A stretch of DNA of 43,919 nt from Acholeplasmatales bacterium (GTDB lineage: Bacteria > Bacillota_I > Bacilli_A > Acholeplasmatales > Acholeplasmataceae), in assembly GCA_003249785.1 (NCBI GenBank), contig QKIB01000047.1, forward strand, positions 1-43,919, written 5' to 3'. Numbering within the stretch: the stretch's first letter is position 1; each line of letters opens with the position of its first letter. Below, one piece after another: positions 26,112-34,966 of this stretch. The position numbers were made by a program, and so were the translations under genes. The notes under the pieces were generated by a model, which saw nothing but the letters and a program-made list of their open reading frames with translations, had not been told where the DNA came from and searched no databases.

Positions 26112-26125
26112 TGAAAACGTTTCCC
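26112..26125 (+). promoter_or_regulatory. imperfect cre-like site upstream of suf
   Basis: TGAAAACGTTTCCC matches the cre core but ends CCC instead of NCA. It lies between the divergent sRNA and sufC promoters. Confidence 0.25.
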
Positions 26126-26174
26126 GATTGTCTTTGTTTATAAATTAGCATATAAATAGCATTTAGTTATCTAT

Positions 26175-26185
26175 TGTTATATAAT
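26175..26185 (+). promoter_or_regulatory. probable -10 of the suf operon
   Basis: TATAAT at 26180-26185 with an upstream TG but no clear -35, about 28 bases before sufC. A weak core promoter would fit activator-dependent control. Confidence 0.45.
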
Positions 26186-26212
26186 AGATATGGAAAATTC
26201 AAGGAGGTCTAT

Positions 26213-26977
26213 ATGGCAAAATTAGAAATCAAAAATCTTCACGTTGGCGTTGAAGACAAAGAAATATTAAAAGGTGTTGATCTCATCGTCAATTCGGGTG
26301 AAATTCATGCAATCATGGGACCCAATGGAACAGGTAAATCAACTTTAGCAAGTGCCCTGATGGGAAACCCTAAGTTTAATATAACAGAAGGTGAAGCTTG
26401 GCTGGACGGTTCGAATTTATTGGAAATGGAAGTGGATGAACGTGCACGTGCTGGTTTATTCCTCGCTATGCAATATCCAGCTGAAGTTCCAGGTGTTACA
26501 AATTCTGATTTTATGCGGCAAGCGCTTCGTGCAACATCCGGCAAGGATGTTGGTTTGTTTGAGTTTGCTTTAAAATATGAAAAAACCATTGAAGAGTTGA
26601 AAATGCGTCCTGATCTGGCACATCGTTATCTCAATGAAGGCTTTTCTGGCGGTGAAAGAAAGCGCAATGAAATTCTCCAGCTTAAAATCTTAAGACCAAA
26701 ATTCGCCATTCTTGATGAAATTGACTCCGGTTTGGATGTTGATGCCCTCAAAGTTGTCGGTGAAAATGTCAATGATTTAATTGACGAATCTTTTGGTTGT
26801 ATCTTGATTACACACTATCAAAGAATTTTGGATCACATCAAACCCACACACGTTCATATCATGATTGATGGTAAAATCGTGCTTAGTGGTGGTAAGGAAC
26901 TGATTCCAAAGATTGATAAGAATGGATATGAATGGGTCAAAGAAGAACTTGGTATCGATTTTGTTGAAGGCGAATAA
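26213..26977 (+). CDS. sufC: Fe-S cluster assembly ATPase
   Basis: A 254-residue ABC-type ATPase of the SufBCD scaffold on which Fe-S clusters are built. Walker A is GPNGTGKST (36-44), the signature FSGGERKRNEILQ lies near 144-156 and Walker B AILDEIDSGLD follows. AAGGAGG precedes ATG 26213; the longer reading from 26174 overlaps the promoter. First gene of sufCDSUB in the order typical of Firmicutes, the likely main Fe-S system for PFOR, RnfA/E and NqrF. Confidence 0.96.
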   Translation: MAKLEIKNLHVGVEDKEILKGVDLIVNSGEIHAIMGPNGTGKSTLASALMGNPKFNITEGEAWLDGSNLLEMEVDERARAGLFLAMQYPAEVPGVTNSDFMRQALRATSGKDVGLFEFALKYEKTIEELKMRPDLAHRYLNEGFSGGERKRNEILQLKILRPKFAILDEIDSGLDVDALKVVGENVNDLIDESFGCILITHYQRILDHIKPTHVHIMIDGKIVLSGGKELIPKIDKNGYEWVKEELGIDFVEGE

Positions 26978-26979
26978 TC

Positions 26980-27855
26980 ATGAGAGATATTGTGATTAAA
27001 AACCATGAGGTCCAAACCAAATTACCCAAAGACTTCATCTACGAAAATCAAAAACTTGTGATTCCCAAGAATATTCATTACTCAGATCCAATCAAAGTGA
27101 CCATCCAAGATGATAACAACGAATCCTTGGAAATCGTTGTTTCAGAGAATACAGGGATCAAGATCATCCTCGAACTGCAAAGCGAAGATGTGGTTGATCA
27201 AACATACAAATTAAATCTGATTGCCAAGCAGAATGCACAAGTGAAATATTTGCTTGTGTCAGAACTTGCAAGCACCAATGCAGTCGTTGAACATTATTTT
27301 AAAGCCGAAAGAGATGCAAAATTGGATCTGATCGGCGGATTCGTTTCTAATATTTTAGAAGCGAAAATGCATGTCGATCTGATTGGAGAAGGTGCTGAAG
27401 TCAAAATGAGAGCAGTCGCTGTTTCATCTGATGATCATCATCAAAACATCGATGTCTTGATTGTGCATCAAGCACCAGAGACCATCGGAGATATGACGAA
27501 TATCGGAATTGCCAACAAAAGAGGCAAGATTAAGCTAAACGGTGTCGAAAAAATAGAAAAAGGAATGAAGCATGCCAATGCTTTCCAAACGCTCAAAGGG
27601 ATTATCACATCGGATCAAGCCAATATTGAAGTCAATCCAATCTTACTGATTGACGAGTATGATGTCAAAGCAGGACATGGTGCTACCATCGGTAAAATTG
27701 AAGAAGATGTACTCTTCTATTTGAGAAGTAGAGGATTGACACTCAAAGAAGCTGAAAAACTCATCATCAATGGTTTCTTGAAACCTGTTGTTGATGAAAT
27801 CGATGATCTACCGCTTAAGGAAAGATTTGAGCATCTCGTCAACTCAAGAATATGA
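26980..27855 (+). CDS. sufD: Fe-S cluster assembly scaffold subunit
   Basis: A 291-residue SufB/SufD-family beta-helix protein, shorter than E. coli SufD (423). It keeps the C-terminal block VKAGHGATIG, whose His corresponds to the SufD cluster-forming histidine, and LRSRGLTLKEAEKLIINGFL. It starts two bases after sufC and overlaps sufS by ATGA. The N-terminal helical region is trimmed. Confidence 0.93.
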   Translation: MRDIVIKNHEVQTKLPKDFIYENQKLVIPKNIHYSDPIKVTIQDDNNESLEIVVSENTGIKIILELQSEDVVDQTYKLNLIAKQNAQVKYLLVSELASTNAVVEHYFKAERDAKLDLIGGFVSNILEAKMHVDLIGEGAEVKMRAVAVSSDDHHQNIDVLIVHQAPETIGDMTNIGIANKRGKIKLNGVEKIEKGMKHANAFQTLKGIITSDQANIEVNPILLIDEYDVKAGHGATIGKIEEDVLFYLRSRGLTLKEAEKLIINGFLKPVVDEIDDLPLKERFEHLVNSRI

Positions 27856-29057
27856 TTAATGTCGAAAAAATCCGCGAGGATTTTCCAATTTATCAAAAAC
27901 AACCGAATATGACATACCTTGACAGTGCTGCATCCTCACTTAAGGTCAAACCTGTGATTGAACAAATCAATCATTACTATACGACATTAGGTGTCAATGT
28001 GCATCGTGGCGCTTATGATCTCGCATACGAAACAACGGTTTTGTTTGAAGAAGCGAGAGCAAATGTTGCACACTTTATCCATGCGGAATCTGAAGAGATT
28101 GTGTTTACCAGAGGTGCAACCAGTGCACTCAATATGATCGCCAATGCATATCGAGATGTGCTGAAACCTGGTGATGAAATCATCACTAGTGAGCTCGAAC
28201 ATCATTCATCCATCTTGCCGTGGATGATGATTGCCAAGAAAACTGGAGCAAAACTGATTTACATTCCATTGACTGAAACTGGCCGAATCACTGTAGATGG
28301 TTTTAAATCTGTTCTATCAGATAAAACCAAGATCGTTGCGATTACACATGTATCCAATGTTCTGGGCTATTTGACTCCGATTGAAACAATCGTCAGCCTT
28401 GCTCATGAAAAAAAGGCTTTGGTCGTTTTAGATGGGGCACAATCTGTTCCGCATTTGAAAATAGATGTCAAAGCATTAGATGTCGATTATCTTGCTTTTT
28501 CAGGACATAAAATGTTCGGACCTTCAGGTGTAGGTGTCCTTTATGGCAAAAAGCATTTACTGGATCAACTTGAGCCTTTTGAATATGGTGGTGAAATGGT
28601 TGATCAAGTGACAAAAACAGATGCAACTTGGAAAGAAGCACCGATGAGACTCGAAGCAGGAACACCTGTCATCAGTGGTGCAATCGGACTTAGTGCAGCC
28701 ATTGGATATATTGAACGGATTGGACTAGAAGTCATCCATGAACACACAAAGGCATTACACAAGTATACATTAGAAAAACTCAAGAATGTTGAAGGGATAA
28801 CAATCTATAATCCAACAGCAGAAAATCCTGTAATTGCATTCAATGTAGAAGGTGTACATCCACATGATATTGCAACTATGCTTGACCAATATCAAGTGAG
28901 TGTTCGAGCAGGACATCATTGTGCTCAACTTGTTTCACAATTTCTAGGTGTCAGTTCAACATTACGTGCATCATTTCATGTATACAACACCTATCAAGAC
29001 TGTGACAGATTCGTTGAATCTGTGATTGCAGCAAAATCATTTTTTCTATCATTTTAA
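27852..29057 (+). CDS. sufS: cysteine desulfurase
   Basis: A 401-residue PLP enzyme of the NifS/SufS class II type that takes sulphur from cysteine to form a persulfide. SGHKMFGPSG contains the PLP lysine K220. RAGHHCAQ contains the catalytic C357 in the short class II loop. Overlaps sufD by ATGA. Its partner SufU follows, as in Bacillus. Confidence 0.96.
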   Translation: MINVEKIREDFPIYQKQPNMTYLDSAASSLKVKPVIEQINHYYTTLGVNVHRGAYDLAYETTVLFEEARANVAHFIHAESEEIVFTRGATSALNMIANAYRDVLKPGDEIITSELEHHSSILPWMMIAKKTGAKLIYIPLTETGRITVDGFKSVLSDKTKIVAITHVSNVLGYLTPIETIVSLAHEKKALVVLDGAQSVPHLKIDVKALDVDYLAFSGHKMFGPSGVGVLYGKKHLLDQLEPFEYGGEMVDQVTKTDATWKEAPMRLEAGTPVISGAIGLSAAIGYIERIGLEVIHEHTKALHKYTLEKLKNVEGITIYNPTAENPVIAFNVEGVHPHDIATMLDQYQVSVRAGHHCAQLVSQFLGVSSTLRASFHVYNTYQDCDRFVESVIAAKSFFLSF

Positions 29058-29069
29058 AAGGAGTTCGTC

Positions 29070-29516
29070 ATGAACATAGAACATCTCTATAGACAAGTAA
29101 TCATGGACCATTATAAAAATCCTAAAAACAAAGGCATTTTAGCTGACAACAGTTATATGACGGTTCATTTGAATAACCCAAGCTGTGGGGATGAAATGAC
29201 AGTTCAAGTCAAAGTCAAAGATCATCAGATCATCGACGTAAAACATCAAGGAACTGGGTGTTCAATCTGCTGCTCAAGTGCAAGTGTTATGAGTGTCACA
29301 CTCAAAGACAAATCCCTTGAAGAAGCATTTTCTATCCTTCATGAATTTTATGAACTGATCAAAGGATATCCTTTTAATCCCGACATATTGAAAGGAGATG
29401 CTGTGGTTTATCAAGGCGTTTCACAATTTCCAGCGCGCATCAAATGTGCCACATTGGCATGGAAGGCAGCTGAACAAGCCATCTTGAACATAAAGGAGGA
29501 CAAATCGAATGGATGA
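29070..29516 (+). CDS. sufU: zinc-dependent sulfurtransferase SufU
   Basis: A 148-residue IscU-like protein that accepts persulfide sulphur from Suf[20 protein letters not shown] and RIKCATLAW provide the three conserved cysteines near 41, 64-68 and 127, and D43 completes the zinc site. The SufU-specific insert before the last cysteine is present. AAAAGGAG precedes the start, and the 3' end overlaps sufB by 8 bases. Confidence 0.95.
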   Translation: MNIEHLYRQVIMDHYKNPKNKGILADNSYMTVHLNNPSCGDEMTVQVKVKDHQIIDVKHQGTGCSICCSSASVMSVTLKDKSLEEAFSILHEFYELIKGYPFNPDILKGDAVVYQGVSQFPARIKCATLAWKAAEQAILNIKEDKSNG

Positions 29517-30918
29517 CAATAAGAAGAAAATTGATGAGATCGTTGGTGAATACCAATACGGTTGGCGTACAGAATCCCAAACTGTCTTTTCGACAGGGAA
29601 GGGCATCAATGAAGACATCATTAGAACCATCAGTAAACAGAAAAATGAACCAGAATGGATGACTGAATATCGCTTAAAGAGTTATAAAATGTTTGTCAAA
29701 CTCAATAATCCATCTTGGGGACCTGATCTGTCATTTATAAACTTTGACGATTTTACTTATTTCATCAAAGCAAGTGAAAGAGCGGAAAACAACTGGGACG
29801 AAGTGCCAGAAGCAATCAAGGACACTTTCGAAAAATTAGGTATTCCTGAAGCGGAAAGAAATTTCTTAGCCGGTGTATCTACGCAGTTTGAAAGTGAAGT
29901 TGTGTACCACAACACACAAAAGGAACTGGAAGCACTTGGTGTGATTTACGTTGATACGGATACCGCACTGCGTGAATACCCAGAATTATTCAAGAAGTAT
30001 TTCGGAACTGTGATTCCTTATGCAGACAATAAATATGCAGCACTGAATAGTGCAGTATGGAGTGGAGGATCATTCATTTATGTACCAAAAGGTGTCAAAG
30101 TGGATAAACCCTTACAATCCTACTTCAGAATCAATTCTGATCAAATGGGTCAATTTGAAAGAACACTGATTGTGGTAGACGAAGGTGCATATGTCAACTA
30201 TGTAGAAGGCTGTACGGCACCTGTCTATTCAAAGGATTCACTCCATGCAGCGATTGTTGAAATCGTTGTTGAAAAAGGTGCAACCTGTCGGTATACGACC
30301 ATTCAAAACTGGTCGACCAATGTCATCAATCTTGTTACCAAAAGAGCGTTTGTTTATGAAAACGGACTCATGGAATGGATTGATGGAAACATTGGATCTG
30401 GCGTTAATATGAAGTATCCATCATGTATCTTATTAGGTGAAAGAGCGAAGGGAACAACCATCTCAATCGCTTTTGCAGGCAAAGATCAGATTCAGGATGC
30501 TGGTGCTAAGATGATTCACGTTGCACCAAATACCACATCAACCATCATCTCTAAATCTATATCTAGAGGCGGAGGATCAGTGAATTATCGTGGTAAAGTT
30601 GATTTTGGAAAGAAAGCAAAAGGTGCAAAAGCGCATGTTGAATGCGACACGATTATTTTAGATGATGTCTCAGTTTCTGATACCATCCCTACAAATATCG
30701 TGAAAAACTCAGAAGTGTTCTTGGAACACGAAGCAACCGTTTCAAAGATTTCAGAAGATCAATTATTCTATCTAATGAGTAGAGGATTGACTGAAGCAGA
30801 AGCAACCGAAATGATTGTTATGGGCTTTATTGAGCCATTTACTAAAGAACTTCCTATGGAATATGCCATTGAACTCAATCAATTGATTAAGCTTGAAATG
30901 GAAGGATCCATCGGATAA
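29509..30918 (+). CDS. sufB: Fe-S cluster assembly scaffold subunit
   Basis: A 469-residue scaffold subunit of SufBCD, of normal length. EGCTAPVYS and the C-terminal [12 protein letters not shown] block are present; C379 in the latter matches the cluster-forming cysteine of E. coli SufB (C405). AAAGGAGG precedes ATG 29509, inside the end of sufU. Last gene of the operon. Confidence 0.97.
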   Translation: MDDNKKKIDEIVGEYQYGWRTESQTVFSTGKGINEDIIRTISKQKNEPEWMTEYRLKSYKMFVKLNNPSWGPDLSFINFDDFTYFIKASERAENNWDEVPEAIKDTFEKLGIPEAERNFLAGVSTQFESEVVYHNTQKELEALGVIYVDTDTALREYPELFKKYFGTVIPYADNKYAALNSAVWSGGSFIYVPKGVKVDKPLQSYFRINSDQMGQFERTLIVVDEGAYVNYVEGCTAPVYSKDSLHAAIVEIVVEKGATCRYTTIQNWSTNVINLVTKRAFVYENGLMEWIDGNIGSGVNMKYPSCILLGERAKGTTISIAFAGKDQIQDAGAKMIHVAPNTTSTIISKSISRGGGSVNYRGKVDFGKKAKGAKAHVECDTIILDDVSVSDTIPTNIVKNSEVFLEHEATVSKISEDQLFYLMSRGLTEAEATEMIVMGFIEPFTKELPMEYAIELNQLIKLEMEGSIG

Positions 30919-30936
30919 TCACTTACTTAAATATAG

Positions 30937-30977
30937 AAAGATATTTGCTAAATTTGGTAAATATCTTTTTTATTTTT
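30937..30977 (+). terminator. terminator of the suf operon
   Basis: AAAGATATTT paired with AAATATCTTT across a short loop, followed by T-rich sequence. Confidence 0.85.
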
Positions 30978-31011
30978 GCAAATTAGCGTAAAATATCAAT
31001 AAGGTGATCTT

Positions 31012-31809
31012 ATGAGAAAACTTATGATTTTTCTTGTATTGCTCTTTGCTGTATTGTCGCTTCAAAGCTGTAAATCACAGCAAAGCTATAATGACCTATA
31101 TGCGACATACTTTGATTATGTTGCCAATAATCAATCCGTCTACCAAGATGACATTGAATACTTTAACCATGTTTCAATGATCTCTTTGCAGAGTGTTGTG
31201 CTGGTTGAAAAACTAGTTTATAATGCACCAGGATCAGCAACTGGTTCCGGTGTGATCATTGATGAAAATACCGATTATTATTATGTGCTTACCAATCAAC
31301 ATGTCGTGGATTCTAGCACATGGCCACAGATCAATTACATCATCGGGGATTATCTTGGCAATCAATATCAAGCAACTTTATTTGCTCATAGTGTTGATTA
31401 TGATCTAGCCATCTTGAAATTCATGAAATCAACCACTGTTCTATCACCTATTCCACTTGCTATTCGCAATGTTCCTGTTGACCAGAGAATTGCAATTCTC
31501 GGATACCCATATGCTCAGATTAACGCCATCACATTAGGTAAGACCTTGAACTATCAATTTGTTGAAGTTGATAATTCTGATGGTGATGAAATTGGTGTAT
31601 TGTTTCCTATTTTAATTACAGATGCACCAGTAAAATCAGGTAGCAGCGGCAGCTTGGTTGTGAACAATCAATTTGAAATGGCAGGTCTTGTATTTGCTGG
31701 AAGTTTCATCCCAGGACAAGAAAGTTCTCTGAGATCTTACGTGATTCCTGTTGAAAAGATCAAAGAATTCATCCTTTCTTCACACTTGGAAGAGGAGGTC
31801 AATTCATGA
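31012..31809 (+). CDS. trypsin-like serine protease lipoprotein
   Basis: A 265-residue chymotrypsin-fold (DegP/S1-like) protease without a PDZ domain. The lipobox LSLQSC makes C20 the anchor. Triad: H97 in TNQHVVD, D131 in DYDLAILKF, S212 in SGSSGSLV; GSSGS replaces the usual GxSGG. AAGGTGATC precedes the start. It overlaps the next gene by ATGA, and that gene encodes a paralogue lacking the triad. Likely processes proteins at the outer face of the membrane; the substrate is unknown. Confidence 0.82.
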   Translation: MRKLMIFLVLLFAVLSLQSCKSQQSYNDLYATYFDYVANNQSVYQDDIEYFNHVSMISLQSVVLVEKLVYNAPGSATGSGVIIDENTDYYYVLTNQHVVDSSTWPQINYIIGDYLGNQYQATLFAHSVDYDLAILKFMKSTTVLSPIPLAIRNVPVDQRIAILGYPYAQINAITLGKTLNYQFVEVDNSDGDEIGVLFPILITDAPVKSGSSGSLVVNNQFEMAGLVFAGSFIPGQESSLRSYVIPVEKIKEFILSSHLEEEVNS

Positions 31810-32567
31810 AAAAACAATTGATTTTCTTATTTGCAGGACTTTTGTTCCTCTTATCAGGGTGTACCTTTAGCAGAGAACTATCAGTTCAATATAGCGATTT
31901 ACTTGTTCAATACCATACATATTTGGAAAACGATATTTCTGATGAACAAGTCTTTAGATATTTTATTAATGATGTGACACAAGTCACGACGAAATCAAAT
32001 GTCATGATTCGTGTAGAATCCTATGATACCAATAACATATTAAATCAAGTGTCTCATGGATCTGGTTCAATCTTCTTTGGTACAGATGCCTATCAGTATC
32101 TCATCACATCTTACTCACTGGTTCACGCTTCTGAACATGATATCTATACGGTTTACGATTATCAGGGCAGAACACATATTGGTTATTTGTTCATGGAATC
32201 CGAAAAAGATAACTTGTCTGTCTTGCGTTTTTTGACGGATTCACAGTATGTTTTACCAAGCATCAGTGTTGGTTCGATGCTGCCTATTCAAGGTGAACCT
32301 ATCGTATTGATTGGTTATGTCAATCAAGTCATGAACGCATTATCGATGGGTACCATGAAAGCATCCACTATCCCCAATATAGACAATACTGTCTTTTTTG
32401 ACACAAGCATTCCCTCGGATATTTATGGGAATGGAGGAGCCATTATAAACACGAATTTAGAGTTGATTGGTATTCAAATTTTGACTCAAAATGGTTATGC
32501 ATTTGCTGTGTCCATAGAGAGCATCTTAAATACAATCGAACTATTTTACGATCAGCAAATCTTCTGA
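31806..32567 (+). CDS. catalytically dead protease-like lipoprotein
   Basis: A 253-residue paralogue of the upstream protease with lipobox LLSGC (C19). Alignment by eye puts S104 at the His position (LITSYSLVH), N136 at the Asp position (KDNLSVLRF) and G210 at the Ser position (YGNGGAII). All three triad residues are replaced while the surrounding beta-strand pattern and frame are kept. It is therefore probably a pseudoprotease acting as a regulator, partner or binding protein of its neighbour. GAGGAGG lies in the end of the upstream gene. Confidence 0.75.
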   Translation: MKKQLIFLFAGLLFLLSGCTFSRELSVQYSDLLVQYHTYLENDISDEQVFRYFINDVTQVTTKSNVMIRVESYDTNNILNQVSHGSGSIFFGTDAYQYLITSYSLVHASEHDIYTVYDYQGRTHIGYLFMESEKDNLSVLRFLTDSQYVLPSISVGSMLPIQGEPIVLIGYVNQVMNALSMGTMKASTIPNIDNTVFFDTSIPSDIYGNGGAIINTNLELIGIQILTQNGYAFAVSIESILNTIELFYDQQIF

Positions 32568-32585
32568 TCGATTGTTATCATTTTT
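32549..32585 (+). terminator. weak terminator after the pseudoprotease
   Basis: CGATCAG/CTGATCG stem with a CAAATCTT loop, overlapping the stop codon. The T run is interrupted. Confidence 0.4.
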
Positions 32586-32614
32586 AATGTATAAAAAGAA
32601 CACGAGGTTTGAGC

Positions 32615-33190
32615 ATGATTCGTTATTTGATTATTGAAAGTAAAAATTGGATCCAATCCGATGAAGACATGATCATATCGCTATTTTCGGAATTCATTCA
32701 TTTTACCGGAAAAGAGAATGACGACAATGCCATTCATCTGTTCTATGAACATGAAACTGAAATATCACTTTCAGATATCATATTGAATGTGATGAGCGAT
32801 ACATTGCTGGATTTAAGACTCTATGTATCTCATCATTTCGAAAAAACGAGTGAGATGAAAGAACATCTCAAAATGACCAAAAAACTGTTGAAAGGAATTC
32901 CATTTTATAAATATGCATATCTGGACGATCAGATCATTCTGAATCATTTCATCACACAAACGACACCAGAGTTCAATGATCATTTCTTAAGGAAGTACCA
33001 AAAAGATCAAATGATGCTTGAAAGTATCAAGACATTCTTAGAGTGTAATCAAAATACGAGTATTGCTGCAAAAAGGCTTTATATCCATCGAAACACTTTG
33101 ATTCAACGTCTAGACAAGTTCATGATTGTCACAGGTTTTGATGTCAGGCAGTTCAAGGATGCTTATCTCATCTACCATCTACTCAAATAA
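32615..33190 (+). CDS. PucR/CdaR-type helix-turn-helix protein
   Basis: A 191-residue protein. The last 60 or so residues (SIKTFLECNQNTSIAAKRLY, then IHRNTLIQRLDKF) form the PucR C-terminal HTH domain. The N-terminal 130 residues are a reduced region in place of the usual GGDEF-like part. GAGG is spaced for ATG 32615; the TTG at 32609 is too close. It lies 80 bases upstream of an orphan sugar-transporter ATPase, with a terminator between. Control of carbohydrate uptake is possible but not shown. Confidence 0.68.
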   Translation: MIRYLIIESKNWIQSDEDMIISLFSEFIHFTGKENDDNAIHLFYEHETEISLSDIILNVMSDTLLDLRLYVSHHFEKTSEMKEHLKMTKKLLKGIPFYKYAYLDDQIILNHFITQTTPEFNDHFLRKYQKDQMMLESIKTFLECNQNTSIAAKRLYIHRNTLIQRLDKFMIVTGFDVRQFKDAYLIYHLLK

Positions 33191-33193
33191 AAA

Positions 33194-33218
33194 TATGTGC
33201 ACGATGCACATTTTTTTT
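33194..33218 (+). terminator. terminator after the PucR-like gene
   Basis: TGTGCA-CGA-TGCACA followed by eight T. Confidence 0.9.
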
Positions 33219-33230
33219 ATGATGAGGGAT

Positions 33231-33239
33231 TGTTATAAT
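33231..33239 (+). promoter_or_regulatory. extended -10 promoter of the MsmX-type ATPase
   Basis: TGTTATAAT, identical to the cyd operon elements, 32 bases before the start codon. Confidence 0.6.
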
Positions 33240-33270
33240 AGGTTTAGAATGAAATAAAAAGGAGAAATAT

Positions 33271-34437
33271 ATGGCGACTTTAAAACTCAAAGATATCAAC
33301 AAAATCTATCCAAATGGCGTCCAAGCTGTCTTCGATTTCAACTTGGATATCAGAGATAAGGAATTTATTGTTTTCGTTGGCCCATCAGGATGTGGGAAAT
33401 CAACGACACTCAGAATGATTGCAGGTCTTGAAGAAATTTCTTCAGGCGAACTTTACATTGATGAAGAACTCGTTAATGACAAAGCACCAAAAGACAGAAA
33501 TATCGCAATGGTGTTCCAATCTTACGCTTTGTATCCTCATATGACAGTGTTTGACAATATGGCTTTTGGTCTCAAACTGAGAAAAATGCCAAAAGATGTC
33601 ATCAATGAAAAAGTCAATGAAGCAGCTGAAATTCTTGGTTTGACACCTTACTTGAAGCGTAAGCCAAAAGCACTTTCTGGTGGTCAAAGACAACGTGTTG
33701 CTTTAGGTAGAGCGATCGTTCGTAACGCAAAAGTATTCCTCATGGACGAACCTTTATCAAACCTTGATGCGAAACTCCGTGTTCAAATGCGCGGCGAACT
33801 GATCAAACTGCACAACAAGATCAATACAACCACCATCTATGTCACCCATGACCAGATTGAAGCGATGACCATGGCTAGCCGCATCGTCGTTATGAAGGAC
33901 GGTTATATCATGCAAGTTGGCGCACCAAAAGAAATTTATGACAATCCGAACAATATGTTTGTTGCTGGATTCATTGGAACACCACCTATGAACTTTATTC
34001 GTGGATCAGTAGACACAAAAGGTGTCTTCACTGCAGGAACACACACAATCAAGATTCCAGATGACAAATTTGAAATCATCACTGAAAACAACATGGTTGG
34101 CAAAGAAATCGTTTTAGGTATTCGTCCAGAAGACATTCATGATGAACAAGTCGTAATGGATGCATATCCAGGCGCAGTTCTTCAAATCGTTGTTGACGTT
34201 GCCGAATTGTTAGGTGCTGAAACAAATATCTATACAAACATCGAGGGCAGCAACATCTGTGCATCCATCAATGCACGCACTGGCGTTCATATTGGAGATA
34301 AGATGAAGCTTGCGTTAGATATGAACAAATGTCACTTCTTTGATCCTTCAACAGAACAAAGATTAGTCATCGATTTAAACAGGGTTGCAAAGAAGACTCA
34401 AAAGAAAGCAGTTAAAGAAACAGAAGAGGAAGCATAA
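33271..34437 (+). CDS. msmX: sugar ABC transporter ATPase, MsmX/UgpC type
   Basis: A 388-residue ATPase of the CUT1 class. Walker A is GPSGCGKST (about 37-45), then QSYALYPHMTV, LSGGQRQRVALGRAIVR and the MDEPLSNLDAKLR Walker B. The C-terminal OB-like (MalK/UgpC regulatory) domain includes GIRPEDIH. No permeases or binding protein are nearby, as with B. subtilis MsmX, which serves several sugar transporters. AAAGGAG precedes the start. Confidence 0.92.
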   Translation: MATLKLKDINKIYPNGVQAVFDFNLDIRDKEFIVFVGPSGCGKSTTLRMIAGLEEISSGELYIDEELVNDKAPKDRNIAMVFQSYALYPHMTVFDNMAFGLKLRKMPKDVINEKVNEAAEILGLTPYLKRKPKALSGGQRQRVALGRAIVRNAKVFLMDEPLSNLDAKLRVQMRGELIKLHNKINTTTIYVTHDQIEAMTMASRIVVMKDGYIMQVGAPKEIYDNPNNMFVAGFIGTPPMNFIRGSVDTKGVFTAGTHTIKIPDDKFEIITENNMVGKEIVLGIRPEDIHDEQVVMDAYPGAVLQIVVDVAELLGAETNIYTNIEGSNICASINARTGVHIGDKMKLALDMNKCHFFDPSTEQRLVIDLNRVAKKTQKKAVKETEEEA

Positions 34438-34438
34438 T

Positions 34439-34461
34439 CAAAGGCCAATCGGCCTTTTTTT
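34439..34461 (+). terminator. terminator after the MsmX-type ATPase
   Basis: AAGGCC-AATC-GGCCTT stem running into a T run. Confidence 0.9.
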
Positions 34462-34474
34462 ATTCGATAAAAAC

Positions 34475-34888
34475 ATGATAGATTACATCATTAATAACGC
34501 CTTTGGTTGTCTTGTTTTTCAAAACGGTCAATCGACACAAAGTCCTAGAACCAATCTTTCCTATGTAAAACACCTTTGCATTGAGCGTTTATTCACATAT
34601 GAAGGTTATCTCAAAGCGGTACAACATGTGTTTGAGAAAAGGTACCGCATTCCCCTCTATTTAGATGAAACCTTGATGCTCGTTCCCACACAAAGAGTTC
34701 GTGATCATGAAAACATCTGGATCAATTATGCATCTGTGGTTGATTTAATCGTGGCAGAGGATCAGCTGACTTTGATCTTTAGTCATGAGAAAAAACTGAT
34801 GATCAATCTAAAGATTGAATCATTTCAAAGTCAAATTCAACTTCTAAATCAGATTCGGAAGCACAAAGTAAAACACTTTCATTTCTAA
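34475..34888 (+). CDS. ComK-like protein
   Basis: A 137-residue protein. The order of features follows B. subtilis ComK: a Cys-containing segment near 31, TYEGYLKAV (about 37-45), IPLYLDETLMLVPT (matching the IFLFPT region), NIWINYASVV (matching GWISHVHV), then an ITF-like strand and a Q/L-rich helix. It is shorter than ComK (192), with both ends trimmed. The ATG at 34475 lacks a strong ribosome-binding site, and a longer reading would cross the msmX terminator. ComK switches on DNA uptake genes in Bacillus; no competence gene lies here, so the role is inferred only from similarity. Confidence 0.55.
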   Translation: MIDYIINNAFGCLVFQNGQSTQSPRTNLSYVKHLCIERLFTYEGYLKAVQHVFEKRYRIPLYLDETLMLVPTQRVRDHENIWINYASVVDLIVAEDQLTLIFSHEKKLMINLKIESFQSQIQLLNQIRKHKVKHFHF

Positions 34889-34912
34889 AATGATAGAAAT
34901 TAATAGGGAGTG

Positions 34913-34921
34913 TGATATAAT
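34913..34921 (+). promoter_or_regulatory. extended -10 promoter of the pgk operon
   Basis: TGATATAAT with no clear -35, 46 bases before pgk. Confidence 0.6.
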
Positions 34922-34966
34922 AATCATGGTTAAATCAAAGACGATTACATCATTAAAGGAGGAAAA

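Larger units (their letters stand above)
25562..26212 (+). other. intergenic region between LRR gene and suf
   Basis: It holds a terminator for the LRR gene (25577-25610), a 19-codon open frame with a ribosome-binding site (25681-25740), a structured minus-strand RNA candidate (25894-26058), and a shared promoter zone (26066-26185) for that RNA and for sufC. Confidence 0.6.

Noticed and set aside
32609-32614. TTG start for the PucR-like protein
   Set aside because: It sits only two bases after the GAGG; ATG 32615 is correctly spaced.
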